From NCBI GenBank assembly GCA_025677835.1, contig JAIXMR010000143.1:1-54448 (forward strand): DNA of 54,448 bases, given 5' to 3'. Source of the DNA: Sporodiniella umbellata. Its lineage: Eukaryota > Mucoromycota > Mucoromycetes > Mucorales > Rhizopodaceae. A program made the translations under genes and the position numbers. A model generated the notes under the pieces. That model was not told the origin of the DNA, did no database searches, and saw only the letters and a list, made by a program, of their open reading frames with translations. Below are positions 25,729-37,335 of this stretch, piece by piece (position 1 is the stretch's first letter; every line of letters begins with the position of its first letter).

Positions 25729-25759
<31 letters not shown>

Positions 25760-25768
25760 CACACACAT
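25724..25768. repeat. poly(A) plus (CA)n tract in the CCA1 3' region
   Basis: An A-run of about 20 and then (CA)n immediately after the CCA1 stop codon. Confidence 0.9.
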
Positions 25769-25829
25769 CCTGTTTTTGTATAGAGATTATGTTTTATTAA
25801 AATAAGCAGAGAAACGTTACGTGACATGT

Positions 25830-26798
25830 TTACGGGGCAGTCCGTTTGGTATAAGTAACTTTCACTTTGATCTCGTTCAAAGGTCGATAGCTTGGTCTCT
25901 CTGGTGGTATGCTCTGAGGGGACGAAGGCTGCCCAAACTCGGATTGCATGATGGACTCCAGTTCCTTTTCCATTCTCTCCTCATAACTACATTCAGGCGA
26001 AACGCTTCTGGCCTTGGGTACCGCGAAAGCAGGACTGAACACCGGGCAGTCTTCTTCGTCCGAAAAGGTAAATTCAGGCCAAGCTGTCTTTTCCTTTTCC
26101 CCACTCGCGCTTTTGAGTTGAGCCACCAAATTACGCTTCTTTCGCTTTGGAACCAAAGGTACGGTGCTGGGGCAAGGCGAGGGCTGGGTGAGAAGCTCGG
26201 TTGTACCTAAGAATGCGAAAGGGTCGATGAGTAGGTTGGTGGGCGTTGAAAACGAGGGCGCGGGGAGGATGCTGCAAGGAGAAGATGAATGAGATTCGTT
26301 GAAAGAGAGAGAAGGTGGAGGTGGATAGGGAAGTGAAGGTTGATGTGTACGCGTTGGAAATGAATCTTCCATTGATTTTGTAGGGTAGACATGAGCCGAA
26401 TAATCAATAGATTCCAACGAAAAAGGGTCCCAAGATTCCCCAGCTGGTGCAGGTCGTGTTGCTTTGCTCTTTACCTTTTTGACGGCTTTTTTTATGGCTT
26501 GTTTAGGCTTCTTTGACTTGGGCAAAGATCGAGTGGAAGCAATCATAAGGTTGATTTCTTCTGTCTGTTTTTCGGGAAAGTCAAATATTGGGTCACGTTT
26601 TTCCTCTTCATCGTCAACGAGAACGTCACTGCATGAACTAGAGAAAGATGACGATGGTTCTATAGGAGGCGAAGGAATGAACAGCTCCTTTTGGGGAGTA
26701 GGTGATAAGAAACGAGGTTTACGGCTATAGGTGATAATAGGCCTTCTTTGAAAACTTCTAAATTCTGGAAATAGCGTCATAAGCCCTATCAGAAACAC
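25830..26798 (-). CDS. uncharacterised low-complexity, Pro/Ser-rich protein
   Basis: An uninterrupted frame of up to 322 residues; the second Met (codon 7, start near 26780) is an equally good start. I do not recognise it. It is Pro/Ser rich with short acidic clusters (DVLVDDEEEKRD; FSDEEDCP), a Lys-rich patch that could act as a nuclear signal (KKPKQAIKKAVKKVKSK), a second basic patch (PKRKKRN) and repeated D-P-[FI] motifs (DPIFDF, DPFSLE, DPFAFLG). It has no membrane segment or signal peptide and is probably largely disordered and nuclear. Codon use is coding-like and no in-frame stop occurs over 969 bases, which argues for a real gene in an AT-rich genome. It converges with CCA1, with 104 bases between stop codons. 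Confidence 0.7.
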   Translation of the reverse strand: MFLIGLMTLFPEFRSFQRRPIITYSRKPRFLSPTPQKELFIPSPPIEPSSSFSSSCSDVLVDDEEEKRDPIFDFPEKQTEEINLMIASTRSLPKSKKPKQAIKKAVKKVKSKATRPAPAGESWDPFSLESIDYSAHVYPTKSMEDSFPTRTHQPSLPYPPPPSLSFNESHSSSPCSILPAPSFSTPTNLLIDPFAFLGTTELLTQPSPCPSTVPLVPKRKKRNLVAQLKSASGEKEKTAWPEFTFSDEEDCPVFSPAFAVPKARSVSPECSYEERMEKELESIMQSEFGQPSSPQSIPPERPSYRPLNEIKVKVTYTKRTAP

Positions 26799-27059
26799 AC
26801 TAGGCGTGTATGTTTGAAGAAAGGAACTGACAAAATGGAAGGGGAAAAGTCAAAATATTAAAGAAAAAAATAAATAAAATTAAAATAAAAAACGCGAAAA
26901 AATGATATATTTAAAAAAAAAAGAAAAAAAGTCCCGTGTTCTGTTCTCTTATTGGCTATGGACTGTCTTAAGAAAAACAAGTGCGTGTATGTTTTTTGTT
27001 GTATGTTCAATAGTATTTCAAAGTGTTTTATTTACAAAAAGCACAAACTGTAACACCAC

Positions 27060-27356
27060 TTATTTGCTGATAGCTTGTTGAGCTTCACCCTTCTTTTCGG
27101 TAGCCTTGTTCTTGGCTTCATCAGTGGTATTACCGGTCAAAGAGTTGACAGCGCCCATAACGGCACCAGTAGCTTGGTTGATGGTACCGGTGATATAGTC
27201 AGTGACATTAGCAGCGGTTTCTTCAGTCTTGCCAGAGGCGTTTTGGGCCTTGCCCTTGGTTTCGAGAGATTCGTTGCCAACAGCGTTACCAACGGTTTCC
27301 TTGACGTTACCAACGAATTGGTCTTTCTTAGCATCGGTTCTTGAGGGAGAAGACAT
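27060..27356 (-). CDS. CsbD-like stress-response protein
   Basis: 98 residues starting at ATG 27356; an upstream in-frame Met at 27419 exists but lies in the leader, downstream of the TATA box at 27425-27431. The sequence has the CsbD-family repeat character: DQFVGNVKETVGNAVGN, LETKGKAQNASGKTEET, then TGTINQATGAVMGAVNSLTGN and KATEKKGEAQQAI. CsbD-like proteins are small, hydrophilic, helical and induced by general stress in bacteria and fungi; some fungal members were described as cruciform-DNA binders. The molecular role is unknown. Codon choice is biased (GGT, AAG, GCC), suggesting strong expression. Confidence 0.85.
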   Translation of the reverse strand: MSSPSRTDAKKDQFVGNVKETVGNAVGNESLETKGKAQNASGKTEETAANVTDYITGTINQATGAVMGAVNSLTGNTTDEAKNKATEKKGEAQQAISK

Positions 27357-28286
27357 ATTTGATATATTAAATTGGGTTATTGAGTTTGTTAATGATTTGA
27401 CTCTGCTTGAAAAAACCACTGGCCTTTTATACTTTCTTTACTTGCAGACATGACGACATGATTATGGCTTCATCTGTGTAATAGGGGAAACGACGTCATA
27501 TTGACGTGTTTCTCTGAAAAACGACTACGGTTTCTGTCTTTTATCCTGTCTTTGCATACATTTGTTAGATTAGCGTTGGATGAACGCGTAAGCTCTTTTT
27601 ATCACAACCACCATGAACATGCTTGGGTTGGTTTGTGTCTTCACAGCGGACTGTTTTTTATGTTCTTTTGCATAAAAGTAATTTGTTTTTGTACGACGCA
27701 CGTCCAAGCTGACGTACGTTTTGATTTTCTAAATAAAAACACCAAAAATGACAGAGCCGCCTTCACATGCAAACAGCCCACTGGTTTCTCCACAAGGTCA
27801 CAGACGATGGCAACCTTGACTGTCTGTGCTCTTATTGGCTGATATTATGATAGGAGCCAATCAGGTGGATTGGAAAAGAACAAACCGTATTGATGCAATC
27901 CGTGTAACGCAACTTACGGGATGTACCTTTTAGGTACAAGATGCTTTTAGAATAGTGATGTTCAGCCTCTTTGGGTTTTCTCACGATACGAACCCCAATA
28001 AAAGACTTTCGCGTTTTCTGTTAGTGTTAGTTTGGGTGAGATCTAGTTTAGGACTGATCACCATCCTAGTGTTTGAACGATTTTAGAGAAAAACGGTAAA
28101 ATTCAACGATCCTTCGTTCTAGAATGTACTTTGAATGACATCATGCCTCCAACTAGCCATGGTTTTTCCTCAACGATTTGCGCCTATTCAAAGCATGTGA
28201 AAAGTCAAGCGGATCCAGTTGATGGAACCTTATAGAACGATACAAAAACGAGGTAAATAACAGTAAGGAACAAAGAAAGTAGTTTG
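27357..28286. promoter_or_regulatory. 930-base upstream region of the CsbD-like gene
   Basis: No gene supported; a 113-codon plus-strand frame at 27501-27842 has no coding character. On the minus strand a TATAAAAGG box sits at 27425-27431. Upstream are a CRE-like core GACGTCA at 27492-27498, a second TTGACGTG at 27501-27508, a TGACGTA at 27710-27716, an AGGGG stress-element-like core near 27483-27487 and two opposed CCAAT boxes (27834-27838 and 27857-27861). CDC45 ends at 28287 on the same strand. Confidence 0.55.
27425..27431 (-). promoter_or_regulatory. TATA box of the CsbD-like gene
   Basis: TATAAAA read on the minus strand, followed by GG, about 70 bases before the ATG at 27356. This supports the downstream start codon, since the upstream Met at 27419 would leave almost no leader. 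Confidence 0.65.
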
Positions 28287-30522
28287 TTATAACAGTTTCA
28301 TTGTTTTTAGTTTATTGATGAAAGGGTTCAGATCTGTTGTTTTCATATAAGAAACCGTGGGTTCAATAGAATCGAGTGAGACAGAACTGTTTTCTTGACT
28401 AGCAATTTCCTGGAAAGCTACTGTAAATCGACTGCGGTTGGGTTAGCTTAGGTTTTTTTTTTTATTCGGGCGCAAAAAAAAAAAAAAAAGAAGGCTTACT
28501 TTCTTTTGATATCACCAAATCTTAACGCCCCGGTAAAAGACACGACCAGATAAGAGTCATGTTCTTCATCTAGAGTAGCGAGAATTAAAGGCACTTGTTT
28601 TTTACCATGCATCTGTAGATTGGTGGTTAGGATAGCTTCCTTTTGTTTTTTTAAAATAAAAATAAAAAAAATACGCTTACTCTATACATGTCAGAGGAAA
28701 ACAAAGCTAGTCGCTGGAGTGCCAGTGGATGTTGTAGCATCGCCAAATCAGGTCCTCCATTAATCAACAGGTAGCGAAAGGAAGGATACATACGGAATTC
28801 TCGTTTACTGATTGCAGCCGACACATGAGAAGAGATCGCTTTCTGTGTTTCCATGGACAATCGAATGCCATACAGCACTACATCTGGTGTATTTCGGTTG
28901 ATGGCATCGTGCGCCTGGAAAAAATTCCTTAGCCACCATCGATGGCTCTCGCTGTATACTTCATCTGCCGTGTCTGCCTCCACCACATAGTGCCAGTCTT
29001 TGTTTTTTGTGTGTGTACCTAGGCCCAGTCGGACGGCCGTGGTCGGACTGGTCTCTAATATGGCGGAAAGAGCATAGACCATGTCTGATGCAGACAGCGT
29101 ACATGTGTTATCGTAAGTACGTGTGAAGCTAGGATAGCTAAGCTCGGTAAGTCCCAGATGAGGCGATATCTCTTCTATCTTAGTCTGAAGCCGGCTCTTG
29201 AGGTCAATATCCATATGTGCGTAAATCTGTCGACATTGTTCCAACCGAAACCTAGTCAAAGCCTGTCAGAGAATCTGCTTGTTTCTGGCAGTGTCTTACC
29301 CCATCAAGGCAAAAAAGCTGTGTAGTTTGTTGTTCTCTGTATCATTCCATAAGCTGAGGGTACTAGCCACATAGCTAGAGTAATACATACTGTCGTATAG
29401 GCTCCAATGCCGAAGAAGCATAAATCGGTATTCGTCGCCTATCTCAATCTCGCCTCCCGCATCGTCCTGTGTTGATCCTTCGTCTCTAATATTAAATCGA
29501 GCTGTGTCGTCTCTAAATATCTTTATGCTTTCTATGTATTTTTTGGTATCTATTCGTTCGTACAGGTATTGTGCTGTAACACCGGTAATAGCCAGCCATA
29601 GCAGGTCGTTGTTGGCCTTTGACAGCTGGCTTGCTATTTCATATACTATTGCTGACGACGAACTCGCATGGTAGGATCCCACTGTATAATAACCCGCTAA
29701 CAGTCGGCGCTGTTCCATCTTACGATGTCTTGATGTTTTATGTGTGTCCTACCATAGATTTTGGATCAGTTCTATGTCTTTCTCAAAATAAAACACATAC
29801 GCCTTCTCTATTCAGCCTTCTTCGTTTCGATACCGGATCCATTCTTTCCTCTTCACTTTCGTCTGAGTCTTCGTTGGCTGAATCTCCATCATAAGTATAC
29901 TATTTAACACCTGTCAGCTTTGGAAATAGCCCAACTGTTAAGAGTTACCGTCACTGCATCATAAGCATCCATAACCAAGTCGAACCGGTCGCTATGCTCA
30001 TCTTCATCTAACACACACACATGCATATTTTTGGGATCAAGGTTGCTTAGATGAAGAGGTCGATGGCTATCCAGAATATATATTTTGGTGTATTCATCAA
30101 TCTCAAAAAACTCTCGAGCGTCAATCAGTCCTCCACAGTTGATCATTATAATCGAAACTAACTAATCTTGAGTTTAGCCATCTGCTTTAGCCATCTATTC
30201 ATTACCTCATCGTCAGTAGCTACTAAACGCTCTTTGGCTCTTTCCAGATCTTTATAGCCGGATATTGGAACAAGTTTATAGGTGATCATGTCTGTTTTTA
30301 ATAGACTCTACATTGAAATTGAATAATCAAAAATCAAAAACACACACACAAAAAAAAAAAAAAAAAGGAGATCTCTCGGGTTGATTTCTTTACTTGAAGT
30401 ATGGATGCTGCACATAAAGAATCGACATCGGCCGATACAAACACTATACAATTTCCTTTGGATGAATCTTCTTTTATGTACTCGTATGCTTCTTGGTATA
30501 AATGTTTTGAAATTCTGACCAT
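28287..30522 (-). CDS. CDC45: replication initiation factor CDC45
   Basis: Exons in transcript order: 30522-30394, 30307-30206, 30161-29949, 29899-29801, 29718-29300, 29251-28681, 28639-28500, 28431-28287; all GT-AG; 605 residues. Cdc45 is the scaffold of the CMG (Cdc45-MCM-GINS) replicative helicase. Seen in order: the DHH-like N-terminus (IVFVSADVDSLCAASIL), INCGG, YILDSHRPLHLSN (the HRP signature), an acidic and then basic linker (EDSDESEEER ... SKRRRLNRE), the central helical region with LLRHWSLYDSMYYSSYVA, and the C-terminal DHHA1-like part ending FINKLKTMKLL. The family is usually 560-650 residues. The short exons around the acidic linker are the least certain, but each junction restores frame. 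Confidence 0.93.
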
Positions 30523-30613
30523 TGGAAGATCCAGTGTTTATATTATTTAATGTATGGTGTTGATGTGATGAATATATGTATATATGGATTGTGTTGTGTG
30601 TGTGTGTGTGTCC

Positions 30614-30614
<1 letters not shown>

Positions 30615-30651
<37 letters not shown>
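30615..30651. repeat. poly(A) 37 and facing poly(T) 27
   Basis: A run of 37 A at 30615-30651, preceded by (GT)n from about 30593 and followed by a run of 27 T at 30682-30708. The pair lies between the CDC45 start and the TFIP11 stop and could form an A:T hairpin. Confidence 0.95.
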
Positions 30652-30652
<1 letters not shown>

Positions 30653-30675
30653 AATAGTTAAGCGCGTCCCTCTGC

Positions 30676-30706
<31 letters not shown>

Positions 30707-30740
30707 TTATTTCGCGTTACTTTCTTTTTTTCACGGATTT

Positions 30741-32770
30741 TTAAATTTTTTTATCTAAAAGGGCCTTGTTCATTAAATCCAAGCCGTTTTTAAATTCATT
30801 CATTATAAGCGAATTTGTATTCAGGCCATAAGAATCAAATTCTTTTCGCCACCAAAGATACCAATCGGCTATTTCGTCAAAATTGATTTGAGAGAGATCC
30901 AAAGCCAACCATTCATACAACACGCTTTTCCATTTTTCAAAAAACTCGTGCTGTAACAGTTGGCCCATGAGTGTGTTGGATATCATTTCTTTCCAAGATA
31001 GACACCAGATAAGGCTATCCAAGTGCTGATCTCTAGGATTTACCTCAAATTCTTCTCTGAGTGTCATTGCCAGCTTGGGTAAGATAGACTTGATCACAAA
31101 TTGCTCCGTTTGGGGGCTGGTCCATACCGCTTTCCAGGGTAATATGATGTGTAACGCAGACTCATCCGAGGGGTGCCACTGACGCAGCACGACGGATAGC
31201 TTCTGTCGGATCAGAGTGGATAGTTCAGAAAGTCGCCAGAGTTTCAAGAGGGGAATCCAGGGATGGATCCAGGTATGTATCATTACTTTATCTGTTTTGG
31301 GGTTCCATGCTTCTACCGCCCGTTGAAGCTTGGGCAATAGCAGTTGGTTGATCACGTTCTCAAAGATAAACCTCGGCAGCACAGGCTCCCACTCTTCTAG
31401 AAGGACAATCAACGGCTCTGGGGAATGAACATCCCATTGGTTACTATAGAGTACATGAGTCTCCTGTTTGCCTCAGGGCTTACTTACTTTATGGTGCTTC
31501 TCACTTTCGATAGCCATACGGTGTGAATCATGGCTTCGTAAGGTGTGAGCAACAGACGCTCTGAGGTCTCTCTTCGGGTCCATCCCCACTCAGCTGCATC
31601 GTCGTCGTTGCTCGGCAACAGCTTCTTCCATCGTTTGATATCCAATAGGCCCCAGGTAGGCTCCTCCAAAAGATTCCAGTGCATCGATTTGTATTTCATG
31701 ACGGGCGCCCATACAGAGACCACGAGTGCATCCAGGCTCAAGCTCTTGATGTCGCCCAAAAAGTCTTTCTCGATACTATCGAATTTCTCGCCGAAAAGAG
31801 CGGTGATGTTACCGGTTTCATAGGCACCTGTGCCTAAAGCGTCTTTTCCCATCCGTTCAAGATCCAGCGCAATCTCTTTCACGCGCTTTACCTTCTCTAG
31901 TCTGAGGCTCTCTTCTTCCGTGTCGGCGTTGATCTTTTCTAGTTCATCCCGTATGGATTTCAACTCGAAACTGTTCTTTTGTTTTTCGCGAGACAGGTTT
32001 TCCAGATCTGACCTGGCAAGATCGACAATCAACTTTAGATTATGCCTTAGCTCGGGTAGCCGTGTGGTGGTCTCGATCATGGTGGGGGTTTCATGAATAT
32101 CGGATGCGTTGATCTCCCGTGCTTGAGGGCCGGTATAATCCAGAATCTTCTGGGTAGGTAAGCTTTCGGCCACAATCTCAGAGGCCGTTTTATACACCGT
32201 TTTAGGTTTCCGTTTCTTGGACTGATGGCTACTCTTCCAAGCCTCACGCTTCTTGGGCTGCTCTTCTAAAGAGTCATCGGAATCGTTCTTTTGTATTTTG
32301 GCATCCGCCTTGGCTTGCTGTGTACGTTCATCAAATCCTTTAAAACCAAGACCCATGCCTGAGGGTCGTAATTTCGTCTCAATCGGGTTCACAATGCCTT
32401 CCCCTTCAGCACCCAGACCCTGACCGGATTTCCAGCCAAACTTTTCGAGCATCTTTTGTCCAAAATTGTTGGAATGAACACCAAACTGAGCAAAATCATT
32501 ATCCGGTCGAGCCGTAGGTCGATTCTTCTTCTTTTCTTGCTCTTTTTTTTTGGAAACAGATTCATCTTGTTTTGCAGGTGTGAATGCTTGGAAGCCAAGG
32601 TGGGCATGGGATGAATCGTCTCGATCGCCCTGCTTTCGTCGACGTTGAAATCCCATAAAACCAGACATTTCTTCTTCAAGGTCTTGGTCTGTAATATCGA
32701 AACTGATCCTTCCAGACTCTTCATCAGACGAATCGCTTCCATCGTCCATAAATTCCTTTTTTCTTCCCAT
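30741..32770 (-). CDS. TFIP11: G-patch splicing factor TFIP11/Ntr1 (Spp382)
   Basis: Two exons, 32770-31488 and 31443-30741; GT-AG intron of 44 bases; 661 residues. The family recruits and activates the DEAH helicase Prp43 to disassemble the intron-lariat spliceosome. An acidic N-terminal domain (SDSSDEESG; SFDITDQDLEEEM) is followed by a G-patch at about 105-150 (EKFGWKSGQGLGAEGEGI), the hallmark that stimulates Prp43. A basic nuclear patch (SKKRKPKTVYK) and the long GCFC-like helical domain follow, with the Trp-rich block SVWAPVMKYKSMHWN and, after the intron, NQWD ... PLIVLLEEWEPVLP. The length is shorter than the animal protein (about 840) but usual for fungi. Confidence 0.92.
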
Positions 32771-33007
32771 TGCTTGTTAAAAAAAAAATAAAGAAAGAAA
32801 ATCTATCAACACACAGGAAACTGAAATAACTTGAAAAAAAAAAGAGGGTTAAATTGATAGCTTTCAAGCACAAGTCACACTGTCTCGACAGTTTTTTATA
32901 TGCAGCCAAACACTTTTAATCAGGAACTAGGTTGCTTATTTTTTTTTTATCTAATTTTTATTTTAGAAAAAAGTTATAATACAAAAGAGAAAGAGAGAGT
33001 TCAGAAA

Positions 33008-34337
33008 TTATTGAGGGGTCCACTTCTTGAGACGGATGGCGTGACACTTGATGAAACCATCAGCGTCTTCAGGGTTATAGCCACCTTGTTCATCCATGGA
33101 AGATTCTTGCATATCGTAGAGTTTAGCGCCAGGGCCACGGGCGGTACGACCTTCGACGATGGTATTACCCTTATAGAGCTTCAATTTGACATCACCCGTT
33201 ACGTTGATTTGGGTTAAAGGAATGGCATGCTTCAAAAAGTCGCATTCGGGGGAAAAGTATTGGCCGTTATAGAGCGAGCGACCATAAGGAATGGTAATGT
33301 TCTGATCGCGGTAAGCACGTAGATGGCCATCGAGTGTGAGACCTTCGAGGTCTTGGTGGGCCGTACGCAAGATGGTACCACCGGGGGTTTCATAGCATCC
33401 ACGCGACTTGACACCGATAAATCGCGACTCGACGATATCGATACGACCCACACCATTACGGCGAGCGACTGTGTTGAGATACGTAAAGAGTTCAACAGGC
33501 TTTGTGACCTGGTGGTTATCGTTGTGGTTGACTACCTTAACGGGAAGACCCTTTTCAAAGGTGATGGTGATACGTTCAGGTGTGTTGGGCGCGTCCTCAG
33601 GATCGACAGTCAGCTTCCACATCTCTTTGGGAGGAGTCACGTTGGGGTCTTCCAGAATGCCGGCTTCATAAGAAATATGGAACAGGTTTTCATCGGTAGA
33701 CCAGGGCTTGGCTTTGGTTTGAGTGACCACAATACCCTTTTCAGCAGCAAAGTCCAAAAGAGCGCTACGACCAGCAAAACGCTCAAAGAAAACTGGTTTT
33801 TGTCAGTAACTTTTCTCTAATGTCAATAAAGCACACTTACTGGGCAATCTCCAAGGAGCAATCACTTGAATATCAGACTTCAAAGCATAGTAAGCTAATT
33901 CGAAACGGACTTGGTCGTTTCCTTTACCAGTACAGCCATGAGAGACATATTGACATCCTTCACGAGCAGCAATCGCAATTTGACTACGGGCAATCACAGG
34001 ACGAGCCAAAGAAGTACCCAGGAGATAAACAGATTCATACACAGCATTGGCTTGAATAGCAGGGAAGATTTGAGATTGAACGAATTCTTCTTTAAGATCC
34101 TACAATAAATCTTAGTCCTCCGTACACAATTTATTCTAATTCTCTTACCTCAACAAACACTTTGCTAGCACCTACAGCAAGAGCTTTCTTTTTGATAGCT
34201 TCAAAATCTTCCTCTTGACCAACGTCGGCAATAAAAGCCATTGTTTCGTATCCTTGTTCGATCAACCAAGCCAAGATCACAGATGTATCCAATCCACCAG
34301 AGTATGCGAGAAGAACCTTTCCTTTATCAGAAGCCAT
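33008..34337 (-). CDS. ARG1: argininosuccinate synthase
   Basis: Exons 34337-34149, 34099-33841 and 33792-33008; GT-AG; 410 residues, the family's usual length. It condenses citrulline and aspartate with ATP in the cytosol, the penultimate step of arginine synthesis. The N-terminal PP-motif [10 protein letters not shown] binds [24 protein letters not shown] and the APWRLP block follow; the C-terminal half has [12 protein letters not shown] and [11 protein letters not shown]. All active-site blocks are intact. Codon use is biased toward C/G third positions, as expected for a well-expressed metabolic gene. I looked for an upstream arginine-attenuator-type uORF and did not see one. Confidence 0.96.
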
Positions 34338-37335
34338 TTTGTTTTTGTTATATAATTGTGTTGTGAATAAAAAAAAAAAGTGAAAACCAAAACCCCCCCC
34401 TCTTTATATATCAATAGGATTTTCGGAACACCTATTTTTTTTTTGGGGGGTTCACGCTATTTAAAACACCGAAGATTCAATGCACTGTCAGAAAGCATCA
34501 AGAAAAAAAAAAAAAAAAAAAGAAAAAGAAAAAGAAAAATCTAGCAATGAAACCAAACTCTTTCTTTCTTATGCTTTTATAACGACGGCTTTTGTTTATA
34601 AAAAAAAAAAGAGGGCTTAGTGTTTTATCGAGCAGTTTTACTTGATTTTGCTATTCATAATTAGACTTTTTTTTTTCATGTATCATAGATGAGTCAGAGT
34701 TACAAAATTGGAAATTTTCATACACTACAAAGATAATCTTATAGCACTAGAGCCATTTTAGCAGTCATATTGACTCTATCTTTTTGTCAATAGAACCCAC
34801 CATCCGCTTATAATTTAAAACTAGCTATCTTAAGAATCTTGCTAAATAACAAAAAAAAAAAAAAAAAAAGGGGGGGAGGCTTGACCTGAACGCTTTAGAC
34901 TGTAGTACTATTGGTACTATGTATATTTTTCAATTTTTTTCCCATCCCCTACAACAGGCTCATTATTGAGAAACAGTATGTATACTAGAACAAGCGACTT
35001 GTAACACGCATTGTCGTATAACAACCGTGTGTATATTTCTTTCTTTTGGCGCTTCTCTGTATCTAATTGTTAGACACCAACAAAGAGTACAGTGTCGGCA
35101 TTTCTGCTGTTGTTGAACCACGTTTTGCTGCTTGTTCATTCTTTACTTTCTTTTCGTGTTTGCGCTTTTATTAAAGTACCACGTTTTATAATACAATCTA
35201 TACGACATTTTTTTTTTTTTTTGGGTACACCATAACTAACGAAAAAGCAGGTTTTCTCTTTTTCTTAGTGCCTGCTAATCAAGGCTTAGTGAATGTGGGG
35301 AACAAAAACTGACCCTAAATAGGAAATTACCAAAAAAGGACAATGTCGTTTCTACAAAAGGGAAAAAAAACTAGACCTGAATAAGAAAAGCTCTCCGTTT
35401 TACATGTCTTTTTTTTTTTATTATGGCGAGTACATTTTAGATCTTTATCATTAAAGTATCCAGTGTGTTGCTGCAATCTTTAAATATTTAGAGTGGCTTT
35501 TTTGTTTTTAAAAAAAAATTATAGGTACTATTCCTCAACCAACAAGCTCAAGAATGAGCTGATTTGCTAATTAACTCTAAGCATGATCCAGACAAGTGTA
35601 ACACGGTCGATTTAGCGCGTTTGTTTGAGTCTATTTTTTTAATTTTTTTAGTTGATAAAAAGCCATTCTAATTTTTGTAGTAGACAGGCAGTAAAGATGA
35701 CAGCAACAAAAAAAATGGCACTGTTGTTATTTTTATTGCTGCTGTAACCGTCTGAACGTTTTCTAGACAAAAAAAGAAGACTACAGAAAAGCTTGAAGAA
35801 AAACTAGTTTCAAAAGTTTATAAGCTATAAAAATTTATACAATCTACAAACAACTGTAGGTTACAATTTGGTGACACAACCATTATGTGTCTCAACTTTA
35901 AAAAAAAAAAAATGCTGTTTATTCAAATTTATTACTTTGGTTCATTTACAGTATGAATAGTGATTATTCTCGCGACAAAACGTGCATTTTTTAAATTACA
36001 ATACAATAGATATATACAGTACTGTGCCAATAGTTTTTGAAAGGTAACCACCTTTTTGAGAGACATACAAGTGTCAAGGTTGAAGTTAAAATTGAAACTG
36101 CTGAACCTTTTTAAAATAAAGATCGATAGAAAGATGTAAATGTGAGTTAAGAATGTCTAGCCAATGGGTAGCAGCTTTCTTTTTGGTACGGTTACTTTGA
36201 TATTAAAAACCCAAGATTACTAAAATAGATAGCGCTTTGCTATTCGCTTGTTTTCCAAAAAAAAAAAAAAGAGGGAAACTGCACTGACTATCTTACAAGT
36301 GTTTTTTGTGTAAAAACAAAGTTTTGATCAAGTCCAAATGGTTGACCAATATTTTTTTTTTTTTTTTTTTTTTTTTACTCTATTACTCTTGTTAAACTTT
36401 CATCTAAACATTCTTTGCTCTTTGATGGCCAAAATAAAAAAAGGGGAGGGGGAGGAGGCTTTCAAGTAAAATCACTGAAATACATTTCCTCGTTCGAATG
36501 TAGCATACATAAAAAAGAAGTACAGATCCAGACTTGCATACAGTTTTACTTTGTTATGAACTGTTGAACAATCAACGTAAGAATAAACGGTTGCAACCCA
36601 AGTATGTATCCACTTTACATGTCTATCTTTTTAAAAAGTATATGTTTTTTTTTTTTTTTTATCTTTTTCTATGTAAAACAAAGTTTTTTTTTCCTCTTTG
36701 CTTGGGAGAAAAGTAATGTATTTACTTTTAGATAGTACCAAAAAAAAAAAAAAAAAAAAAAAACACAGTGCTGCTATTTCTGGTTTGGAAACAGACAAAA
36801 GTATACGCGTTTTTTGCTCCTTGTAGCTTTTGGCCTTGTCTAGTTATATAAAGCGCACGGCAATTGACAAGGGCCAACACACCCTGGTAAAACTCCGTAC
36901 AAATAGCTTGGAGTAAACAACAAAATTTCTTTTTAAAATCAAATAACAAAAAGGATCCAACATCTACCCCTTGACTATAGCCTGTTTTGTTTCATAGGCC
37001 CTTTAAAAAAAACTTTTTTATTGAAAATTAATAAAACACACTGTACTTTTTTTTATAACATAAAGTCTTTTTATAAAATGGCGTCAGAGGGAGTTTTACT
37101 CTCTTGAGCTTTGTATTCAAAGCTGCTTGAAAACTTTGAGTTAGAGCTTCCCTCTTAGTTCTAAAAGCTTGGACCCAAGAGAGACACTCCATGGTTGGAA
37201 AGGCTCCCCTCGCCTTGAAAACATAGTGTTCAATTTGGAATAAAAATGCCTGCAAAGTATTACTATTTCCTGCGTCTCTTTTTTTTTTGGATTTCCAGTC
37301 TGAGTTTATCTTTTTTTTTTTTTTTTCGGATAAAT
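34338..37335. other. 3.0 kb AT-rich spacer
   Basis: Upstream of two divergent genes (ARG1 on minus and the dioxygenase on plus). It is rich in A- and T-runs (for example T about 26 near 36351-36376 and A about 22 near 36740-36762). Short frames here are not coding-like. No RNA gene could be supported. Confidence 0.5.

Noticed and set aside
27501..27842. 113-codon frame upstream of the CsbD-like gene
   Set aside because: Low-complexity aromatic/Cys composition, no family, and it overlaps the probable promoter elements of the opposite-strand gene.
34338..37335. tRNA or 5S genes in the large AT-rich spacers
   Set aside because: I looked for GTTCRANNC-type B-boxes with matching acceptor stems and found none convincing; a covariance-model scan would be decisive.
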